Source: Lentzea terrae (GTDB lineage Bacteria; Actinomycetota; Actinomycetes; Mycobacteriales; Pseudonocardiaceae). From it: a DNA stretch of 64,000 bases. The notes below the pieces were generated by a model, which was given only the letters and a program-made list of their open reading frames with translations, was not told the DNA's origin and ran no database searches. A program made the position numbers and the translations under genes. Shown one piece after another: positions 50,009-59,370 of this stretch. Within the stretch, counting starts at the first letter, position 1. Every line of letters starts with the position of its first letter. Where the stretch lies: contig NZ_QFWW01000035.1 of assembly GCF_003265345.1 (NCBI RefSeq), positions 124,001-188,000 on the forward strand, read 5' to 3'.

Positions 50009-50920
50009 GTGATCCCCGTCGTCGTGCTCGCCGGCTTCCTCGGCTCCGGCAAGACCACCCTGCTCAACCACCTGCTGCGCACGTCGGGCGGCACGCGGAT
50101 CGGCGTCGTGGTGAACGACTTCGGGCGGATCAACATCGACGCGTTCGCGGTGTCGGCGCAGGTCGACTCGATGGTGTCGCTGTCGAACGGCTGCCTGTGC
50201 TGCGCGGTGGACGGCACCGAGCTGGATTCCATGCTGGTCAAGCTCGCTTCGGCCGACCTGGACGTCATCGTGATCGAGGCGTCCGGGTTGGCCGAGCCGG
50301 CGGCGCTGGTCCGGCTGGTGCTGCAGGCGCCAGGGGTGTCGTACGGCGGGCTGATCTACGTGGTGGACGCCGTCGAGTTCGCCGCGGTGCCGCACCTGGA
50401 CCGTTCACTCGCGTTGGCTGATCTGGTGGTGCTGAACAAGGTCGACCGAGTGGCTGAGTTGCCGTCGTTGCCCTGTTCCGTGCCGGTGTTGCCTGTTTCC
50501 TTCGGGCGGATCGATCCCTCGTTGCTGTTCGAGGTGCGGCCGCCGGACCTGGGACCTCGGCAGTTGTCGTTCGACGACCTCGAAGATCACTCTTCGCACG
50601 CCCACGCTTCGTACGACAGCGTGACGTTCGAGAGCGATGAGCCTCTTCATCCCAAGCTGTTCATGGACTTCTTGGGTGCCCGGCCTGAGGGCTTGTTCCG
50701 CGCCAAGGGTTTTGTGCGCTTTCCGGGTGGCACGTTCATGCTGCACACCGTTGGCGCCTACGTCTCGTTCACCCCGGTCGACGACGCCCCGACGCAGCTG
50801 GTGCTGATCGGGGCGGGCATCGATCCGGACTCGTTGACCGACTGGCTGCTGGCGTGCGTCGCGGACGGACCGGTCACCGAGCAGGACATGCTCTGGGTGC
50901 TCCGGTACGCCCGCGACTGA
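50009..50920 (+). CDS. COG0523/CobW-family GTPase metallochaperone
   Basis: The 303-residue protein has Walker A GFLGSGKTT (residues 9-17), the metal-binding motif GCLCC (Cys62, Cys64, Cys65), Walker B/base motifs VIEASGLAEP and VVLNKVDR, and a C-terminal CobW_C domain (residues 210-303, FRAKGFVRFPGG). The linker HSSHAHASYDS is His-rich, as in zinc-handling members. It probably inserts or delivers zinc or another metal; no Zur site was seen upstream. GTG start. Confidence 0.9.
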   Translation: MIPVVVLAGFLGSGKTTLLNHLLRTSGGTRIGVVVNDFGRINIDAFAVSAQVDSMVSLSNGCLCCAVDGTELDSMLVKLASADLDVIVIEASGLAEPAALVRLVLQAPGVSYGGLIYVVDAVEFAAVPHLDRSLALADLVVLNKVDRVAELPSLPCSVPVLPVSFGRIDPSLLFEVRPPDLGPRQLSFDDLEDHSSHAHASYDSVTFESDEPLHPKLFMDFLGARPEGLFRAKGFVRFPGGTFMLHTVGAYVSFTPVDDAPTQLVLIGAGIDPDSLTDWLLACVADGPVTEQDMLWVLRYARD

Positions 50921-51937
50921 TCACTTCTTGCAGAGCGCCGTGTCGATCACGTCGAACATCTGCTGGAACGTCCTGGCCTGATCGCTCGTCGTGCCGGGGA
51001 GCGCGGTGAGCGTGATCGCCGCTTCCCTGCGGTCGGTCGCCCCACCGAGCGACGCCCAGCCGTGGATCGAGCCGCCGTGGCCCCAGTAGACGCCGCCGCA
51101 GCTCAGCTTGGTGCTCTCCAGGCCGAGCCCGGCCGCGGTCCTGTCGTCGATCGGCACGGTCTTGCGCATCTCGTCGAGCTGCTTCTGGGGAAGCAGTCCG
51201 CCGCTGAGCAGGGTCTTGTAGAACTTGGCGACGTCTTGTGGCGTGGAGATCATCGCGCCCGCGGCCCACGCCGACGACGGGTCGAGCTCCGTCGCGTCGA
51301 CCACCTTCGACTTCGGGTCTGCCAAGTCGCTCAACGCATACGCCCTGGCGTGCTTGCCCCTGATGGTCCGCTCGCCCTGCTTCGGCCAGTAGGTGTCCTT
51401 GAGCTTGGCGCGGTCGATGACGCGTTGCCCGACCACTTCCGCGACCGGCCGCCCGGTCACCTTCTGGATCATCAGGCCGGCGACGACGTAGTTCGTGTTG
51501 CTGTACTCCCACCGCTCGCCCGGCTGGAACGACGGCTCGTTCCTGAACGCGACGTCCAGCAGGTCGTGCGGCTCGAAGTGCACGTCGCGGATGTCGCCGA
51601 TCTTCGTGACGCCGATGCCCCGCGGGTAGTCCGGCAGACCGCTGGTGTGCTGCAGGATCTGCCTGACGGTGATGCGGTTGTCCTTGATCCGCGGCACGTA
51701 CTTGCCGACCGGCCCGTCCAGCTCGATCTTGCCTTCCGCCACGAGCTGCAACGTCGTGACTGCCACGAACGACTTGGTGATGCTGCCGATGCGCACCCGG
51801 CCGTTCGTCGGCGCGTTGCCCTTCGCGTAGTTGTGCCCGTTGGCATGCGCTTCGACGCCAGGCGTGCCGTCCTTGACGATCTGGTCCAGCTGCTGGGGAA
51901 TCAGCAGCGCTACGGCGGCCACCGCCGCTGTGATCAT
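50921..51937 (-). CDS. Serine hydrolase, beta-lactamase/DD-peptidase fold (downstream paralogue)
   Basis: A 338-residue class C/DD-peptidase-like enzyme with SxxK motif GSITK (Ser52, Lys55), the Tyr-motif YSNTNYV, and an HGG near the C-terminus (YWGHGGSIHGW). The N-terminal hydrophobic segment is short but export is likely. It is a tandem duplicate of the upstream gene, with a 1-nt TGATG overlap at 51937, and is shorter by about 25 residues just before the SxxK motif. D-amino-peptide hydrolysis or esterase activity is possible. Confidence 0.88.
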   Translation of the reverse strand: MITAAVAAVALLIPQQLDQIVKDGTPGVEAHANGHNYAKGNAPTNGRVRIGSITKSFVAVTTLQLVAEGKIELDGPVGKYVPRIKDNRITVRQILQHTSGLPDYPRGIGVTKIGDIRDVHFEPHDLLDVAFRNEPSFQPGERWEYSNTNYVVAGLMIQKVTGRPVAEVVGQRVIDRAKLKDTYWPKQGERTIRGKHARAYALSDLADPKSKVVDATELDPSSAWAAGAMISTPQDVAKFYKTLLSGGLLPQKQLDEMRKTVPIDDRTAAGLGLESTKLSCGGVYWGHGGSIHGWASLGGATDRREAAITLTALPGTTSDQARTFQQMFDVIDTALCKK

Positions 51938-53055
51938 CACTTGGCACCGCACAGCGCGGAGTCCACAGTGGCCAGAACGGCCTCGTGCGCCTTCATCGCT
52001 TGCTCGGGCGTGTCCTGGAACGTGCCGGGAAGTGCCGTGACGGCAACGGAGAACGCCCTGCCGTTCGCGGTGACCCCACCGCGCGTCTCGTACCCGTGGA
52101 TGTCACCGCCGTGGCCCCAGTACCTGCCGCCACAGGTGAGCGGCGAGCTGGCGATGCCGAGCCCGTACTCAGCGCCCGGCCACATCTCGCCCTTCGTGTC
52201 CACCGTCTTGCGCATCTCGTCGATCTGCTTCTGCGGCAACAGGTCTCCGTTGAGCAGCGCGCGGAAGAAGGTGTTGAGGTCCTTCGTGGTGGAGATGATC
52301 TGCCCGGCGGCCCAGCCCCACGACGGGTCGAGCTCGGTGACGTCCTCCACGCCGTTGCTGGTCCTGGCGTATCCGTGCGGGTGCTTGCCCTGGATCGTCT
52401 GGTCGCCCTGCGTCGGCCAGTAGGTGTCCTTGAGCCCGAGCTTCCTGATGATCCGCTGGTCGACGTTCTCCGCAACCGGCCGACCGGTCACCTTCTGGAT
52501 CAACAGCCCCAGCAGCACGTAGTTCGTGTTGCTGTACTTGAACTTCTCACCCGGCTGGTTCGTCGGCTCGTGCGCGTTCGCGATGTCCAGCAACTCGCGC
52601 GGCTCGAAGTACCGGTGCCGCACCTCCTCGAACTTGTCCAGCCCCATGTAGTTCGTGTAGTTCGCGAGCCCACTGGTGTGGTTGAGCAGCTGCCGCACGG
52701 TGATCCGGTCGTCGTTGATGCTCTTCGGCAGGTACTTCGTGATCGGCGCGTCCAGGTCGACCTTGTTCTCTGCGTTGAGCTGCAGGACAACCGCCGCCAC
52801 GAACGACTTGGTGTTCGAACCCACTCGAACCACACCGTTCTTGGGCACCGGAACGTGCTTGTTCAGCTCGGCCGTGCCCTTGCTGTGAGACGTCGTCCTG
52901 CCGTTGGCCTCGGTGGTCGTCGACAACGCGGCCGGAAACCTGTGCTGCTTGACCAGTCCGTCGAGCTGCTTCTCCGTGCCCACGGCCGGCGCGGCCATGG
53001 CCGTCCCGCTGCACAACATGGCCGCCGCCAACACGCCTACCAGCATTTTCTTCAT
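51937..53055 (-). CDS. Serine hydrolase, beta-lactamase/DD-peptidase fold (upstream paralogue)
   Basis: The 372-residue product has a Sec signal (MKKMLVGVLAAAMLCSGTAMA), SxxK motif GSNTK (Ser80, Lys83), YSNTNYV and YWGHGGDIHGY. It resembles Streptomyces R61-type carboxypeptidases. The start at 53055 follows the signal peptide pattern; the frame is open further up. Paralogy with the next gene is obvious from shared blocks such as GDLLPQKQIDEMRKTV versus GGLLPQKQLDEMRKTV. Confidence 0.9.
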   Translation of the reverse strand: MKKMLVGVLAAAMLCSGTAMAAPAVGTEKQLDGLVKQHRFPAALSTTTEANGRTTSHSKGTAELNKHVPVPKNGVVRVGSNTKSFVAAVVLQLNAENKVDLDAPITKYLPKSINDDRITVRQLLNHTSGLANYTNYMGLDKFEEVRHRYFEPRELLDIANAHEPTNQPGEKFKYSNTNYVLLGLLIQKVTGRPVAENVDQRIIRKLGLKDTYWPTQGDQTIQGKHPHGYARTSNGVEDVTELDPSWGWAAGQIISTTKDLNTFFRALLNGDLLPQKQIDEMRKTVDTKGEMWPGAEYGLGIASSPLTCGGRYWGHGGDIHGYETRGGVTANGRAFSVAVTALPGTFQDTPEQAMKAHEAVLATVDSALCGAK

Positions 53056-53148
53056 TCTGTGCCTCCCCGTTCCGGTTAGGCACAAGGTTTTCAACTCTGG
53101 TCGCCCGGCACAGTCACGCACGCTGCCGTTGCTCAGGTGGAGCAGGCT

Positions 53149-54030
53149 CTACCGTTCCGCCGCCCAGCGCCGCTGGTCCGCCGGGAACGGGCTCGACCAG
53201 GTGGCGTCCGCGCTCGTCCACTTCGCGTTGGAGACCGCCCCTGCCGGTTTGCGGGCGATGACGACGATGTTGAACGGGCGAAACGCCTCCACCGCCATGA
53301 TCTCCAGGCCCACGTGGTCCACCAGCTCGATCAGCAGCGCGGTGTCGAAGACGTGGTGGTGCAGGCCGCGGGTGGCCAGGTTGTCGGCGCACCGCTTCGC
53401 GAATTCCTCCGGGCTGCCGGCTTCGGGATCGCGAGCCAGGTCGTGCAGGGCCAGGACCTCCGGCACGTGCGTGGTGTCGGTCTCCGGCATCCTCTGCTCG
53501 AAGTCCTCGATCATGTGCGCCAACGTGGTGACCGGCCGGTTCCGATCGAAGGTGCCGTTCAGGTGCGGGACGACGAGCACCAGCGTCCCCTGCTCCTTGA
53601 GCACCCGAATCCACTCGGACATCGCCAGGATCGGGTTGGCGGTGTGCTCGACGACGTGCGAGGAGAGCACGAAGTCGTAGGTCCCGTCGGCGATCATGCT
53701 CAGATCAGTGGCCTCGGCGACGTACTGGACACCGGGCTCGTGCTGCTCGTCGTAGCGGAACGTGGCGCCCTCGACAATCGAGCCTTCCCAAAGCGTCTGG
53801 GCGCTGAAGTTGCAATTGTCGATCCGAGCGGCGTCGGGATAGACAGGCACGAGGTTGCCACCCCTGAACCAGCGGGTCGGCCCACCGATCTCCAGGCCGA
53901 CCTTGTCGCGGAAGAGGTGCCGGGCGCTGTCGTAATACGACATCTGGGCCGGAAAGAAGCGATCGTGCACGACCGTGATCAGGCCGCTCACGCCGTCGTT
54001 CTTCAGCTTCGCCAGCACCGCCTTGATCAT
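53149..54030 (-). CDS. Class I SAM-dependent methyltransferase (Methyltransf_11 type)
   Basis: The 293-residue protein has a SAM-binding core (KVGLEIGGPTRWF; DGTYDFVLSSHVVEHTANP; VLKEQGTLVLVVPH), typical of glycan- or cell-wall-related methyltransferases. An upstream helical region MIKAVLAKLKNDG precedes it. ATG 54030 is preferred because GTGAGG lies 9 nt upstream; a GTG at 54042 is the alternative. No glycosyltransferase is adjacent. Confidence 0.8.
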   Translation of the reverse strand: MIKAVLAKLKNDGVSGLITVVHDRFFPAQMSYYDSARHLFRDKVGLEIGGPTRWFRGGNLVPVYPDAARIDNCNFSAQTLWEGSIVEGATFRYDEQHEPGVQYVAEATDLSMIADGTYDFVLSSHVVEHTANPILAMSEWIRVLKEQGTLVLVVPHLNGTFDRNRPVTTLAHMIEDFEQRMPETDTTHVPEVLALHDLARDPEAGSPEEFAKRCADNLATRGLHHHVFDTALLIELVDHVGLEIMAVEAFRPFNIVVIARKPAGAVSNAKWTSADATWSSPFPADQRRWAAER

Positions 54031-54419
54031 CGCGAACCTCACCCGATCGGCCCGGTTGCCATGCTAACGGCGGGCGCGCGGGACCGCCGTGCGTGGACAT
54101 CGCGCGTGGACCACGTGGGCTCATGCACTCGGCCGCGGCTTCAGCCTGTGTTCGCCGGACGAACACTGAGGTTCACTTCGTCCTGGCCCTCGTTCGGTGG
54201 CAATGCGGCGCAGCCGTCGCGGCAGTCGAGCGCCGTGTCCAGCAATCTGTGGTGGTCCCGCTGGCGCCCGCAGGGAGCTGCTGGACGACTCCGCTCCACA
54301 GGTGGACCGGGTGGCTGAGGTGAGGCCGGGGCAGGCCCGAGCAGGACAAGACCGAAGGCCCTGAACAGGGCGAACAGAGCGGGCCGCCGGATGCCGCTGC
54401 TCAAGAAGTCAGGGAGCAA

Positions 54420-54560
54420 AGCGCTGCCGAGGATCATCTCGGACTCCTCGACAATGCACCCCGCCACCCCTGGGGCGTCGCCGAAGGTCATCGCGCCGAG
54501 TGCGAACGGGCTGACTCGCGGGCCGGATCGGCCCAGCGCGACGTGGTGAACGAGTGGCAT
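54420..54560 (-). pseudogene. 5' remnant of an aldo/keto reductase gene
   Basis: In the 732-bp space between the methyltransferase gene and tRNA-Lys, a minus-strand frame starts at ATG 54560 with an AAGGAG site and reads HHVALGRSGPRVSPFALGAM followed by TFGD and EESEMIL, the classic N-terminus of aldo/keto reductases. Similarity stops after about 47 residues and the following frame is unrelated to the family. It looks like a gene cut by an insertion or deletion beside the integration site. Nothing else convincing was seen in the rest of 54043-54762. Confidence 0.55.
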
Positions 54561-54762
54561 CCCTTGGCTCCTTGGAGTGTCCTGGTGTGTTCTCCGATGG
54601 AAGCCTTTGCAAGGCGGTCGGCGGTACGTTGATCGGCGCTCGGTCTTGCCTGATCCTCCCGATGCGGTGCTTGGGGTCGTTGGGGCCGGGCGGGGCGTCA
54701 ATGGTGACGTTGGGCAACCCGTGCGACAGGCGCGGGCCACGATCGGTAGGCTCTCCCGTCGA

Positions 54763-54838
54763 GGGCTGCTAGCTCAATTGGCAGAGCAGGAGACTTTTAA
54801 TCTTCGGGTTCAGGGTTCGAGTCCCTGGCGGCCCACCA
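54763..54838 (+). tRNA. tRNA-Lys (TTT), probable AICE attachment site
   Basis: A 76-nt tRNA with acceptor GGGCTGC/GCGGCCC, anticodon loop CTTTTAA, T arm CAGGGTTCGAGTCCCTG and an encoded CCA, unlike the other three tRNAs here. The integrase gene ends 74 bp downstream, so the 3' half of this tRNA is the likely att core. Confidence 0.93.
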
Positions 54839-54866
54839 AACCCCCAGGTCACAGGCCTGGGGGTTT
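54838..54866 (+). terminator. Terminator of tRNA-Lys
   Basis: AAACCCCCAGG (54838-54848) pairs with CCTGGGGGTTT (54856-54866) around a 7-nt loop, ending in a short T tract. It starts at the tRNA CCA. Confidence 0.8.
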
Positions 54867-54912
54867 CGCTTTGGCGGACCCACCCCTCACTTAACCCTCA
54901 CAAAACTGCTGG

Positions 54913-56094
54913 TCATTCAACTTTGCCGTCACCAGCTTGATCGTCTTTGGGCTCTCCGAGCGCCCCTTCCAGAGCGTCCGCAGCCCTCCGACCGACCGTC
55001 TTGCGACCCATGTAGGTGTCCTGCGTCATCGACGGTCGCGCGTGGCCGAGTTGGTCCGCGACCTGCCGCGCAGAGAGCCCCGAATCATCGAGGATGGTCG
55101 CCGCCGTCTTCCGGAAGACGTGCGAGGTGACCCACGCGAACTCGTCCCCGCCCCGCGCATTCCGGAGGTCCTTCCGGGTGTTGGACGGGTCACGCAGCCC
55201 GCCGAGCGCATCCGGGAAGATCGGCCCGCTCGGGAAGCTGGTGGCCTTGTGCCTCCGTCGCAGCATGTCGAGCGCCCACTGAGGCAGCAGGAGGGTGCGC
55301 TCACCAGCCTCCGTCTTGGTCGACTTCCGGATCAGCCCGACGCCCTTGACCCGGATGACCGTGTAGTTCACGGCGACTGTGCCGGCCTCGAAGTCGACGT
55401 CCTCCCAGTAGACGGCCAACGCCTCACCGATGCGGACGCCCGTGGCCATCATGAAGCGCGATAGGTCAGGCAGGTCCCGCTTCACGGCCTTTGGATCGGA
55501 CTCCAGCATCTCCAGCCAGAGAATCCGCTCCTCCAGCGTGAGCGCCCGCGGACTCTTCTTACGCCCAGCCTCCAGAGGCTCCACCTCCCTGACCGGGTTC
55601 GTGTCCAGCGCCTTGTCCCTTACGGCGATCCGCAGAGCCCCCGAGATCACCGAGCGAGCAGTCTTGGCCGTGTCCACGCTGATCGACCGCCACAACGCGC
55701 TCAGAAAGGCGTCGATCCGCGCCACCGACATCTCATGAATCCGCAGCTCACCGAGGCCAGGCAGAACGTGCCGATCCATGATGCTTCGGTACGTGTCCAC
55801 GCTGCTCGGCGAACGTTTCCCAGCGTCAGCGAGCGCCTGGAACTTCGTGAACCATTGAGCCAAGGCCTCCTTGAACCGGCTGTCTCGGGTCAACGAGTTA
55901 CCGGACGGTCCCTTGCGTTCGGCGAGAGCCTTCTTGAGGCTTCGTTCTGCCGCCGTCTTGGTCTTGGCCCACCGCTCCACCGGCCGCGTCTTACGGTCGT
56001 AGTCGCGATACTTCGTAGTCGCACGCCAGCCTGAATCCGTTTGATAGCAACGAATCGCGCCATACGTGCCGATGTCGAGCGGAGGACGTGCCAT
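54913..56094 (-). CDS. int: Tyrosine site-specific integrase
   Basis: The 393-residue recombinase has an N-terminal arm-binding and core-binding region and a catalytic domain with Arg221 (ATGVRIGEAL), His325-x-x-Arg328 (SHVFRKTA), His351 (LGHARPS) and nucleophile Tyr361 (DTYMG). All catalytic residues are intact. It ends 74 bp from tRNA-Lys, as AICE integrases usually do. Its start overlaps the xis stop by 1 nt (TGATG). Confidence 0.95.
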   Translation of the reverse strand: MARPPLDIGTYGAIRCYQTDSGWRATTKYRDYDRKTRPVERWAKTKTAAERSLKKALAERKGPSGNSLTRDSRFKEALAQWFTKFQALADAGKRSPSSVDTYRSIMDRHVLPGLGELRIHEMSVARIDAFLSALWRSISVDTAKTARSVISGALRIAVRDKALDTNPVREVEPLEAGRKKSPRALTLEERILWLEMLESDPKAVKRDLPDLSRFMMATGVRIGEALAVYWEDVDFEAGTVAVNYTVIRVKGVGLIRKSTKTEAGERTLLLPQWALDMLRRRHKATSFPSGPIFPDALGGLRDPSNTRKDLRNARGGDEFAWVTSHVFRKTAATILDDSGLSARQVADQLGHARPSMTQDTYMGRKTVGRRAADALEGALGEPKDDQAGDGKVE

Positions 56095-56288
56095 CAGGCC
56101 GCCTCCTCAAGCAGGTGCTCGAACCAGCTCCGTACCTCGGACGGCAGGTACCTCAGGTGCTTGCCTACGCGCCTCGCAGGCGGGCCGTAGTTCTTCGTTC
56201 GCCAGCCATAGAGCGTGTGGATCGGGACGTTCAAGAAGAGTGCGACGTCGCCGACTGTCCACAGTGGCTCAAACTGTTGTGCGTCCAT
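56094..56288 (-). CDS. xis: Excisionase (MerR-like HTH)
   Basis: A 64-residue winged-helix protein: LWTVGDVALFLNVPIHTLYG then WRTKNYGPPARRVGKHLRY, typical of Xis proteins of actinobacterial elements. It binds att arms and directs excision. It is translationally coupled to int (TGATG) and follows the rep gene by 17 bp. Confidence 0.9.
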   Translation of the reverse strand: MDAQQFEPLWTVGDVALFLNVPIHTLYGWRTKNYGPPARRVGKHLRYLPSEVRSWFEHLLEEAA

Positions 56289-56305
56289 GCTGTTCTCCCC
56301 CTAGA

Positions 56306-57910
56306 TCAAGCAGCTTCCGGTGTTGCCGAACTCCTCGGCGGTCCGGCGGATGCGAGCAGCGCGGCCGTGTACTCGGCCTTCCACCTGCGGCGCTCTGCGA
56401 CGGCGCTCAGAAGCAGGTGTGCCCGTGGCGGCACGTTCGGGTCACCAGGCTGGACGTTGTTCCAGACGAGGCGTTGAGGCTGGTCATCGGGCTTGATCCC
56501 GACATCGGCCAGCAGTTGCCGAACGAACGCCTTGCGATCGTGCTTGTGGTCCGCGAGCGACTTCCCCGACCACTTCCGCGACACCAAGACCCGCCGCCCA
56601 GCAACACCGAGCGTGGTCCGCTTGTGCGCCTTCCCCTTGCACTTCCCCGGCACCGTCGACAGCCGAGCCCCACGAGGCTGGACGCCGTAGAGCAGCCACA
56701 GCCCGCATTGCGGCGAGCAGGGCGTGACCGCGAGCTCAGCGCAGAGGCGTTCAGCGTGGTCTTCTTGCCGGGCCGTCTGCGCCTCGAAGCACTCGTTGAT
56801 GCTCTTGGTGAGGTACTTCGTCAGGTAGCCGATGTGACGGCCGGCTTCCTCAGTGCCACCGAGGATGCCCTTGGAGTGCACCTGCACCCCGAACCGCGCC
56901 ACGTGTGCCGGTCGCTCAACCTCATCGAGGGCTTCTTCCCAGGTAGGCAAGGCCCTTCGCGTCTGCGGATCAACGAAGCCCTTGGCCCGCACGTCCCACA
57001 CCGGCAGGTTGTCGCCGTTGTACTTGATCTCGTCGTGCGCAGGCCACCAGACCTGGTGATAGGTGGCTTCAGCGACCGCCCGCAGCTCTGCACGGGAGAT
57101 GCTTCCTCGGACCGCCGCGTGCCAGTGCGGAGCGAGCCGCCGCTGTGGTTCGACGGCAGAGAAGTACTGGACCTCCCAACCGACACAGCGCCGAAGGTTC
57201 TGCACGAACCGGTCCAGCAACGCCGCGAAGTGCACGGCATCCCGAGCAGCACGGCGGTAGTCGTACCGCGAGGGATCGACGGGCGTGCCGTCGCTACGAA
57301 CCTTGCCGTAGCTGTCGAGCGTCAGCGTGAGGAACGTCGAGGGCTGGTACTTGCCGCCGAAGACCTTGCCAACGGTGCGCTTGCTGACCGGCCGACGAGG
57401 CAGGTTCGGGGCGTCCTGGCGCCGCCTGGTCGACCGCTTCCGCGCAGCCTTGAGCGGAACCTCCAGCGAGGGGAGTGAGCCGCGGACTCCGAGTTGCCGA
57501 AGTTCTGCGTCGACCTCCGCGACCTCCTCCCGCACCTCCTCCGCGCCAACCTCGTCACCCTCATCGAGGGCCAGGCGGAAGGCCTTGACCAGGTCAGCCC
57601 GGTACCCAGTCAGTTCCCGCTGATCGTTGCTCGGAGCGTTCTGCGTGAAGTCCGGTTCGTCGGTCAGATGCCATCCCTCCCGGCACTGCGCCATCCGCAG
57701 ACGCCGGTTCTTCTCCGCGCATGTAGGGCAGACGCTCGCGACCGTCGAGCCGCATGGCACGGGCACGATGTCCACGCGGCCGGTGTCGAGGTCGATCCGT
57801 TCCTTGGCCAACGGTCGGACACAGACACCGTGTTCTTCGGCGACAGCGCGAGCTACGTCGAGCGCGGCCGGCTCCTTCATCCGCTCCGAGCGGTTCAGGT
57901 ACTCGGTCAT
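56306..57910 (-). CDS. RepSA-like replication initiator
   Basis: The 534-residue protein matches pSAM2-type RepSA. Features: N-terminal Cys-rich region (CPTCAEKNRR; Cys30, 53, 61, 64, 76), an HUH motif APHWHAAV (His262, His264) and a Tyr pair GYLTKYLTKS (Tyr362, Tyr366) consistent with rolling-circle-type initiation. It replicates the excised circle. ATGA overlap with the upstream tra gene at 57907-57910. Confidence 0.88.
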   Translation of the reverse strand: MTEYLNRSERMKEPAALDVARAVAEEHGVCVRPLAKERIDLDTGRVDIVPVPCGSTVASVCPTCAEKNRRLRMAQCREGWHLTDEPDFTQNAPSNDQRELTGYRADLVKAFRLALDEGDEVGAEEVREEVAEVDAELRQLGVRGSLPSLEVPLKAARKRSTRRRQDAPNLPRRPVSKRTVGKVFGGKYQPSTFLTLTLDSYGKVRSDGTPVDPSRYDYRRAARDAVHFAALLDRFVQNLRRCVGWEVQYFSAVEPQRRLAPHWHAAVRGSISRAELRAVAEATYHQVWWPAHDEIKYNGDNLPVWDVRAKGFVDPQTRRALPTWEEALDEVERPAHVARFGVQVHSKGILGGTEEAGRHIGYLTKYLTKSINECFEAQTARQEDHAERLCAELAVTPCSPQCGLWLLYGVQPRGARLSTVPGKCKGKAHKRTTLGVAGRRVLVSRKWSGKSLADHKHDRKAFVRQLLADVGIKPDDQPQRLVWNNVQPGDPNVPPRAHLLLSAVAERRRWKAEYTAALLASAGPPRSSATPEAA

Positions 57911-59370
57911 GCCGCTGCACTCCCCTCGGACCGTTCGGGGAGCTCGTGCACAGTGGCCGGGGCGAGGTAGACAGCCAACTCGACCAGGTCCGCGTCCGTG
58001 ACGTGGAAGGCCCTCGCGCGTTCCGGTTCGCGCTGCCCGTCCTCCTTGAGCCAGGCGACACCGGGCGTGTTCTCGCTGATCTCGTGAGCAGCCGCGCCGC
58101 GTTGCCGAACGCCGTCGCCCAGCACCATGTCCACCTGCACCGGCTCGTCCAGGCGCAGCGCAACACGGGTCGTGAAGAGGTGCCGGAAGGCGACAACTTC
58201 CTTGCGCGGGTCTTGGACCAGGCCGACGACGGCATAGCCGGGTGCACGACCTTGCGAGGTGATCGTCTGAACAGCGCGGGCGGCGCGTTCGCGGAGGTTC
58301 CTGTCCGGCTGGTAGGCAATCAGGTCCGCCAGCTCATCCACGATCAGGACCGTGAACGGCTCACCTGTGTTGCGCGCCCAGAGCCGCCGAATGCCCCGGT
58401 ACCGAGAGGCGCGTTCCTTGACCTCTGCTGCGGTTTCTTCAAGCAGGGCAACAGCTTCTGGACCATTGTCGTAGATGACCTTCTCGAACGCGTCCGGACA
58501 CTGGCCCAGTTCCATGCCGCCCTTCGGATCGATCCCGACGAGCCGGACCATGCCGGCTTTGATGGCCGGAGCCAGCTGCCAGACGATCGACCAGAGCACC
58601 GAACCCTTGCCCGCGCCAGGCACACCCACCACGAGCACCTGCGAGCCGAGCAGCTTCAGCCGCCAGGCCTTCCCGGTCTCGGTCCGGCCGACAACTACCC
58701 GCTTGAGGTCGACCTCTCCGACGTCGGCGAGCGGTGGCACGGCAACCGGACGCGACAGCGGGTCAGCGTGGATGAAGTCGAGCTCAAGCCATCGAGGCTT
58801 CAGCACCCGCACGCGACATGACCGCGCGTTGAAGGAGTGCGCCAGGTTGTCCCGCCGGGCTTCCCACTGCACCGGCGACTGCGCCGGGATCATCCGCACC
58901 CGAACCTTGTCCCGCCAGCCTTCAGACCGGACGCGGCGCAGCTTCGGGAGGTACTCCTTCCCGCAGACTTCCTTGGTCAGCTCAGCAAGTCGCATCACGG
59001 TCCGCCACTGCGGCACGTAGACCGTGAGCCGCCGCCACTCAGTCAGCAGCCAGTACCAGCCGTGCCGCCGAAACGAGCCCCTGTCGAGGCCGTACCAAAC
59101 GATCAAGGCGCACACGAGCGACAGCAGAGCGAGCACCAGCGGAGAAAGCCCGAACTGGCGATAGCCGACGTAGCCGCCCAGGCCGAGCGTCATCGTGACC
59201 GGATAGTGCACGGCGAGGATCACGGACTTCACTGCAAGGCGGACGATCAGCCACAGCAGTGCGAGCGGCGCGAGTACAACCTTGACCCAGCCGGGAAGCC
59301 ATACCCACCAAGGAAACTGGGGACGTGCACCCTCGAACGGCGCAGGGTCGATCCAGCGGTTTCCGTTCAT
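57907..59370 (-). CDS. FtsK/SpoIIIE-like conjugal DNA translocase (TraSA type)
   Basis: A 487-residue membrane ATPase: two N-terminal transmembrane regions (about 28-55 and 65-95), P-loop GVPGAGKGS (249-256) and Walker B VLIVDELADLIAY (Asp345-Glu346). Single-protein double-strand DNA transfer is the AICE conjugation mode; this gene is the translocase. ATG 59370 overlaps the stop of the 94-residue upstream gene (ATGA). Confidence 0.88.
   Translation of the reverse strand: MNGNRWIDPAPFEGARPQFPWWVWLPGWVKVVLAPLALLWLIVRLAVKSVILAVHYPVTMTLGLGGYVGYRQFGLSPLVLALLSLVCALIVWYGLDRGSFRRHGWYWLLTEWRRLTVYVPQWRTVMRLAELTKEVCGKEYLPKLRRVRSEGWRDKVRVRMIPAQSPVQWEARRDNLAHSFNARSCRVRVLKPRWLELDFIHADPLSRPVAVPPLADVGEVDLKRVVVGRTETGKAWRLKLLGSQVLVVGVPGAGKGSVLWSIVWQLAPAIKAGMVRLVGIDPKGGMELGQCPDAFEKVIYDNGPEAVALLEETAAEVKERASRYRGIRRLWARNTGEPFTVLIVDELADLIAYQPDRNLRERAARAVQTITSQGRAPGYAVVGLVQDPRKEVVAFRHLFTTRVALRLDEPVQVDMVLGDGVRQRGAAAHEISENTPGVAWLKEDGQREPERARAFHVTDADLVELAVYLAPATVHELPERSEGSAAA

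Noticed and set aside
54577-54894. A 105-residue plus-strand ORF covering tRNA-Lys
   Set aside because: It reads through the tRNA and its terminator and has no homology; it is a chance frame.
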